A DNA stretch of 5,940 nt from Clostridia bacterium (GTDB taxonomy: Bacteria > Bacillota > Clostridia > Lachnospirales > WQUN01), in contig BNUF01000155.1 in NCBI GenBank assembly GCA_025997155.1, positions 1 through 5,940 on the forward strand, written 5' to 3'. A program made the translations under genes and the position numbers. Shown piece after piece: positions 5,324-5,940 of the stretch (the stretch's first letter is position 1; every line of letters starts with the position of its first letter). Below the pieces are notes generated by a model. It ran no database searches. It saw only the letters and a program-made list of their open reading frames with translations, and was not told the origin of the DNA.

Positions 5324-5940
5324 CTACTCCTCCTCCCTGATTACAGATGTTATCTGGATAGCGTTTCTGCCTTTGCTGATACCAGGCTTAGCCTTGAATT
5401 TAAGGATATTCCCGACCATAACATCTATATCGGAAGTATAATAAGAATCGAGAGGTATGATATCCCCGGCTTGCAAGCCGATAAAGTCGCTGACGGAAAT
5501 CGTAGTCGAGCCGACTCGAACGGCGACAGGCACGGCGGTACGCTCCAAACTCCCCTCAACGAGGTGTTCATACGCGCTGTTGTCCTGTTCCTCAAGGTAT
5601 CCGAATCGGTAGCGTGTCGTGAGTTTGTCGACAATCGGCTCGATTACGAAATGGGGGAAACAGAAGTTCAGATACCCCTCCGTCGAGCCTACCTTGATTG
5701 AAAGAGTCACGAGCGCAATCATCTCACCGGGTGAAATGATTTGCGCGAACTGGGCGTTTGTTTCAATCCTTGAAAGTTTCGGCTTAATCGTGGCGATGCT
5801 CTCCCAAGGTTCTTCCAAATACCCCAGTATCTGGGATATTACCCGTCCCATAAGAATCGTCTCGATTTCCGAAAACTCCCGCAGTTTTTTAATCGACATA
5901 CCCGGCCCGCCCAAAATCCTGTCTATAATGGAGTAAGCTA
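5324..5940 (-). CDS. fliM: FliM, flagellar motor switch protein (C-terminal part, 5' end outside window)
   Basis: FliM is the C-ring protein that receives CheY-P and sets rotation direction. The frame is open from the right window edge to TAG at 5324-5326, giving 204 visible residues, compared with about 330 for the full protein, so roughly the first 125 are missing, including the CheY-P-binding N-terminal peptide. The visible part starts AYSIIDRILGGPG, which contains the conserved GGxG motif of the middle domain (visible residues 10-13). It continues through FSEIETILMGRVISQIL and a typical middle domain, then ends with a SpoA domain (about 132-204) with VPVAVRVGSTTISVSDFIGLQ-type sequence. 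A TTG at 5914 could be mistaken for a start, but the homologous sequence continues upstream of it. The C-terminus is a short REEE tail. fliY follows after four bases. Confidence 0.97.
   Translation of the reverse strand, partial: AYSIIDRILGGPGMSIKKLREFSEIETILMGRVISQILGYLEEPWESIATIKPKLSRIETNAQFAQIISPGEMIALVTLSIKVGSTEGYLNFCFPHFVIEPIVDKLTTRYRFGYLEEQDNSAYEHLVEGSLERTAVPVAVRVGSTTISVSDFIGLQAGDIIPLDSYYTSDIDVMVGNILKFKAKPGISKGRNAIQITSVIREEE
5327..5338 (-). promoter_or_regulatory. Ribosome binding site of fliY, embedded in the end of fliM
   Basis: The last fliM codons (Arg-Glu-Glu-Glu, AGG GAG GAG GAG) read as a repeated Shine-Dalgarno sequence. The last GGAG is seven bases, and AGGAGG nine bases, before the fliY ATG at 5319. 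The stop TAG and four spacer bases lie between. The glutamate tail of FliM therefore doubles as the initiation signal of fliY. Confidence 0.75.

Noticed and set aside
5912..5914. TTG at 5914 as the start of a short FliM-like protein
   Set aside because: The frame stays open to the window edge, and the residues upstream (AYSIIDRIL before GGPG) are conserved FliM sequence, so the true start is outside the window.

Overview
The window is one end of a flagellar (fla/che type) operon, read entirely on the minus strand, so transcription runs from position 5940 toward position 1. In transcription order it holds: fliM (3' part only), fliY, cheY, fliO, fliP, fliQ, fliR, flhB, and the first 59 codons of a GntR/MocR-type transcription regulator that runs off the left edge. 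This is the Bacillus/Clostridia gene order. Three features point to a Firmicute, most likely a clostridial relative: FliY is a CheC-FliN fusion, most genes have strong GGAGG-like ribosome binding sites, and the final regulator resembles Firmicute MocR proteins. The coding DNA is of moderate GC content. I cannot name genus or species.

Layout: 5324-5940 is the C-terminal part of FliM, the switch protein. 4072-5319 is FliY, a CheY-P phosphatase and C-ring protein with a proline/tyrosine-rich linker. 3987-4071 is the only sizeable gap (85 bases, about 78% AT) and carries a good candidate sigma-A promoter. 3621-3986 is CheY. 3217-3621 (fliO), 2436-3230 (fliP), 2151-2423 (fliQ), 1325-2140 (fliR) and 179-1312 (flhB) encode the membrane export gate of the flagellar type III secretion system and its assembly factor. 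1-179 is the regulator start. There is no gene-free stretch over 300 bases, and I see no RNA gene, mobile element or CRISPR array.

How the genes work together: phosphorylated CheY binds the FliM/FliY switch to set rotation direction, and FliY removes the phosphate. FliO helps assemble FliP; FliP, FliQ and FliR form the core export channel; FlhB wraps that core and switches substrate class after cutting itself at NPTH. The genes overlap or nearly touch except before cheY, so they are probably translated in a coupled way.

The main departure from the standard plan is at the left edge. In Bacillus subtilis flhA follows flhB, but here flhB overlaps by one base (TAATG) with a gene whose N-terminus is a clear GntR-family winged helix. 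This gene is easy to overlook because it is cut by the window edge. The rest is a well preserved, ordinary flagellar locus.
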